A stretch of DNA of 48,684 nt from Azolla pinnata (taxonomy: Eukaryota > Streptophyta > Polypodiopsida > Salviniales > Salviniaceae). Shown here piece after piece: positions 46,001 through 48,684 of the stretch. Each line of letters starts with the position of its first letter. Positions within the stretch are counted from its first letter, which is position 1. Both the position numbers and the translations under genes were made by a program. The notes beneath the pieces are model-generated. The model was not told the DNA's origin and ran no database searches. It saw only the letters and a program-made list of their open reading frames with translations. The stretch lies in NCBI GenBank assembly GCA_037176905.1, contig JBBBWG010028721.1:1-48684 (forward strand), read 5' to 3'.

Positions 46001-48684
46001 ATCTGTTCACATGCTTGATTTTCCGAGAATATCTGTTTAGATCAGTGCTTTTGAAGCTTGTGATGCTCTTGTCTATGGAATGAAGATAGGTCATATGTTT
46101 CATCCTTCAAATAAAAGGATGAAAACATCATAGGTTGTCTCATTGTTGTATCAAAGGATTTGTCTCCAGAAAAGCAATGAACGAAGATATGTTAGGTTCA
46201 CCAGAGGAGTCTCAATATACTCAGCCGACTCTGGTATTGTCACCTTGTGTTTTTGTTTCTGGGTGTTTTCTCAATTTCCGTATCCTTTAGTTCTTGTACA
46301 CTTACTACCGCAGGGCTGTTGTTTGTTTCTGGTTATTTTCTCAATTCTCATGTACTTGGACACTTACTACTGCAGTGTTCTTCAGGCAACTGCAACCCGT
46401 CTGCTTTGTAGAACTTGGGAAGTCTCTGATAGAGTATTTTCGCATCTTCAGGTTATCTCATTTCCGTTGATGTAATTTATTGAGGGTCTTCATGTTATAT
46501 AAGAAATGTTTCTTAAAATATCCCTTGTACTGTATAAACTGTCGTAAGCCAATCCATTGTATGCTTTCACTATTACCAGGCTGTACTGGGACTTGCGTTT
46601 CTGTCAGATGATAGTACCGATGTGCAGATACGCCTGGCTAGAGCAATTTCATTATATGATGTTTGCAGAAAGGATGGTGATTCTGGTGTTGAGTTAATTC
46701 TATCAGTACAGGTCTGTAAAGTATAATAGGTAACAGAAATAGGCTTTCAATGTCCCAACAGATCCACTAATGTCCTTCAAATATACTTGATTCAGGCTTG
46801 TATAGAAAGTGAACATACATCAATTAAGGCACTTGGTCTCCAATGTCTGTCTTGGCTTTGCCATCACGATGTTGTTGGTAAGGTATTTGAACTGATTTGG
46901 TAAACTGATTTGGTACTCACAAAGTTGATTTTATTAGATTTGATGCAGTGATTGCAAAACATGGGTAATTGTTGTAGCTTGTTTTTCTAGATTTCTTACT
47001 CAATTGGATTGTTATCAAATTCCTATCATGGTTTGCTGAAACAGGGAGAAAATGAAATCGCATATTGAGTTCGTTCAAATGAACAAATTGTCTAAGGAAA
47101 CTAAAAGTTATAGAGTTCTTAGTTCAAGCTCATGCTCTATGGTTATAAAGTGAATATAGGTTTCCCATGGAATTTTTGTGCTGTAGGTTTTTCAGCTCAG
47201 GGGGAAACTTATTAGCTTTCTCAAATTAGTTTTACAAAGAAAAAACAGATGGCCTGAAGTGACCAAATAGAAACTGTGCCCTGCTGATTATGTTCTAATT
47301 ACAACGTTTCTGTACTAGATAATTAATTATTTTTTGCAGCTAATGGGATGTATACCTCATTCTGCTCCTGTCATATATAGTCATATATTCGTTAAGGAAA
47401 TCATATTTCTCCAATAAAAATTGTGGAGCTGCGAGTTACATATATGATTTGATATCTTCTTCTAATGCATTCTCTGGGTCTACAAAGTTAAGGGACATAA
47501 TGTATGTTGTATATTATCTGTGTGGCTCATCTCAGCTATATTAATTTTCAAGACTCCTATAAGATATTTATTAGTTGTTGATTGTTTTTGTTTGCAGACT
47601 TTTATACAGCGTGGGACTTCTTGTCTGACTTATTTCCTGACATTCCTTCTGATCTTGTCTTGGCAGAAAGGTAACCAACCAACAGATAAAATTTATATTT
47701 ATTTCTTTATTTGATGCACAGAGTGTCGTGTTCCATATTAACAGTGATTCATTATCGTTGAAGTTCAAAATTATCTTTCTTTCAGAACTCTTCCTTTTCC
47801 CTTTTTCCACTGTTGGGCTGTCTTAATGTATGTGGTATAAGGTCTCCTTGCAGGTTAGTGGAGTTTCTACTGGGCACTCACAGTGCATTGAGAATTGAGA
47901 AGCAATCACACCTAAGAATGAATGATCTGGTTCCCAGCTAACTGCAGTTTAAGCTGGTCTTGCTGCTATGCCACCATAGGTTATGAACCACCATAAAAAT
48001 TTGCCTCTGAATGTATGGGAGCCCCCAAAAACTCTAACTCGATTTCACTTAGTTAAAACCAGCCTTGGAACTCAAAAGCACTGATATCTTCATTGTCTAC
48101 CTGTTCATGCATGCCACACGTCATCATGATGTGACAGCCCAGTTATTAAAATTGCGTGTCAGGGGTCCAATAGAACTTTGTTTTGAAAACATGGTAATAT
48201 AAGCATGGTATAAACATTCAATGGCAAGCTCATTCAAGATGGTGCAAGGGTTTCCTTAGCCAGTGATACAGAAATGTGAATCAGAATAGTGACATGAATA
48301 ACATGGCTTCTTTGACTCTGAAATCTGTGGAAGAAACCACCTCTCTGATCATCCTTGCTATCATACCACTGGATAGGTTGTAGATTGATGACCTCTTTCA
48401 GAATCTTAGGTACTAGTGATTAAAGTACATCTTTGTTCCTTTTTCTATTTACAATGTGCTCAAACTGCTGGGCAAGCTTCAAGGAACTTTTCTTGGAACC
48501 AGTTTGTTTTGGGGAAGAGCGGTTTGAAGCTAGAGACTGGTTTGTGGAGATGTAGCCGGCTATTAATTATGTTAGGATTCTAGAACCATATTCCATCGTT
48601 AAGAATGGGAAACATCTCACGCTGAATTATTTTACAGACTTATTGATAGTCTAGAAATTCATCCCTGTGCAGCTGGAAGATATA
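37050..48684 (+). CDS. RST1: RESURRECTION1/focadhesin-like ARM-repeat gene, 5' part
   Basis: Exons supported on plus: 37050-37517, 38901-39179, 40216-40299, 40401-40668, 41039-41310, 41640-41768, about 41883-42000, 42172-42350, 44621-44811, 45679-45779, 46376-46451, 46580-46711, 46796-46877, 47598-47670, 47854 onward. The N-terminus FAPLLEKLKSPHRSAQRHAV and LEIVQQVVIMLTQNN resemble RST1. FPDIPSDLVLAER and LLCRTWEVSDRVFSHLQ continue the helical-repeat pattern. RST1 in Arabidopsis is a large (about 1,840 aa) helical-repeat protein linked to cuticular wax, embryo development and the cytoplasmic exosome. Phases agree for exons 1-6 and 9-15. Joins at exons 6/7 and 8/9 do not close, so an extra small exon or a different donor is missing there. 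The last exon read straight has TAA at 47939-47941 after LVEFLLGTHSAL. This is either intron retained past a GT at about 47930, or a disrupted gene. The remainder lies beyond the window. Confidence 0.85.
39250..39809 (-). other. Antisense open frames inside RST1-like intron 2
   Basis: Two overlapping minus frames (39627-39250 and 39809-39531) of 125 and 92 codons lie in an intron. The first reads like soluble helical protein (PKELSSYLYEFVKPFLDD) and could be a decayed coding copy with a frameshift. I recognise no family, and no splice partner is visible. Listed for completeness with low confidence. Confidence 0.25.
42038..42155. repeat. Imperfect tandem duplication of 57 bp in RST1-like intron 7
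   Basis: GATTTGGTCATTCTAAGTGGAATTTTAAAA at 42038 recurs at 42095 as GATTTGGTCATTCTTAGTGG, and both copies end in TTACTTCAC. It lies between exons 7 and 8 and creates a hydrophobic spurious frame. Confidence 0.85.
43000..44150 (+). pseudogene. Decayed Ty1/copia retroelement in RST1-like intron 8
   Basis: On plus at about 43594-43740, shifting frame once, the sequence gives FSMKNLGEVSTFLGMRI, then YYLSS and FQLMDAKPF. These match the copia RT signature MKDLG...ILGM.I, LSQ and F.M.DAKP. Further on (about 43850-44040) come DMASDVES, SWVSR and EADF with ETSKKAVWLAQLC, as in copia RNase H. Multiple stops and frame breaks make it non-functional. No LTRs were identified at its edges. Confidence 0.75.
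47942..48684. other. Downstream intronic or intergenic sequence, unsupported
   Basis: I see no exon consistent with the RST1-like frame and no recognisable domain in any frame. It may be a long intron of the RST1-like gene or inserted repeat DNA; the window ends before this can be decided. Confidence 0.4.

Noticed and set aside
46143..46375. An extra RST1-like exon at 46165-46230
   Set aside because: Joining it after exon 10 gives an immediate stop (AAG CAA TGA), whereas the acceptor at 46376 keeps the frame.

Overview
This is a stretch of land-plant nuclear DNA. It holds five spliced, multi-exon genes separated by AT-rich spacers, microsatellites, minisatellites and decayed retroelements. 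Two of the genes are plant-restricted (STAY-GREEN and RESURRECTION1-like) and one is an SPX-only phosphate-signalling protein. The lineage cannot be fixed from sequence alone. Both TTTAGGG-type and TTAGGG-type telomeric motifs occur, and STAY-GREEN has five introns, more than I expect for an angiosperm copy.

Layout. 1-7.67 kb has no supportable gene; it contains one perfect 26-bp inverted repeat (744-802) and a very AT-rich desert (about 2.06-6.1 kb). 7.67-9.55 kb (minus) is a three-exon SPX protein; three PHR-type P1BS boxes lie in its upstream region (10.16-10.43 kb). 10.49-11.83 kb is a degenerate telomere-like array built on CCCTAATGA, followed by unsupported sequence to 15.3 kb. 15.30-18.44 kb (minus) is a six-exon STAY-GREEN Mg-dechelatase. 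Its first exon reads through a TTAGGG array as an Asn-Pro tract, and it appears to use one GC-AG intron. 21.31-26.47 kb (minus) is a 14-exon SET/MYND lysine methyltransferase (ASHR1/SMYD type, 487 aa predicted). 26.57-27.2 kb is a GAGTCAAGTC minisatellite, and 28.05-28.28 kb holds TTTAGGG and CCCTAAA blocks facing each other. 30.25-33.24 kb (plus) encodes a protein with a Ser-rich N-terminus, a lysozyme-like (destabilase-like) domain and two IQ calmodulin-binding motifs. 34.5-35.1 kb (minus) is a LINE relic. 35.34-36.96 kb is a TTTCCTAATCGGG minisatellite. From 37.05 kb to the right edge (plus) runs the 5' part of a RESURRECTION1/focadhesin-like ARM-repeat gene, with a decayed Ty1/copia element in one intron (about 43.0-44.15 kb).

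The genes do not form an operon-like unit. The SPX gene acts in phosphate sensing, STAY-GREEN in chlorophyll breakdown, the SET/MYND gene in protein or histone methylation, and the RST1-like gene in cuticle, exosome-linked and trafficking roles known from Arabidopsis. The most unusual items are the lysozyme-like/IQ protein and the telomere repeat used as coding sequence in STAY-GREEN. All exon joins were derived by hand from splice consensus, reading-frame continuity and remembered homologues; no search was run.
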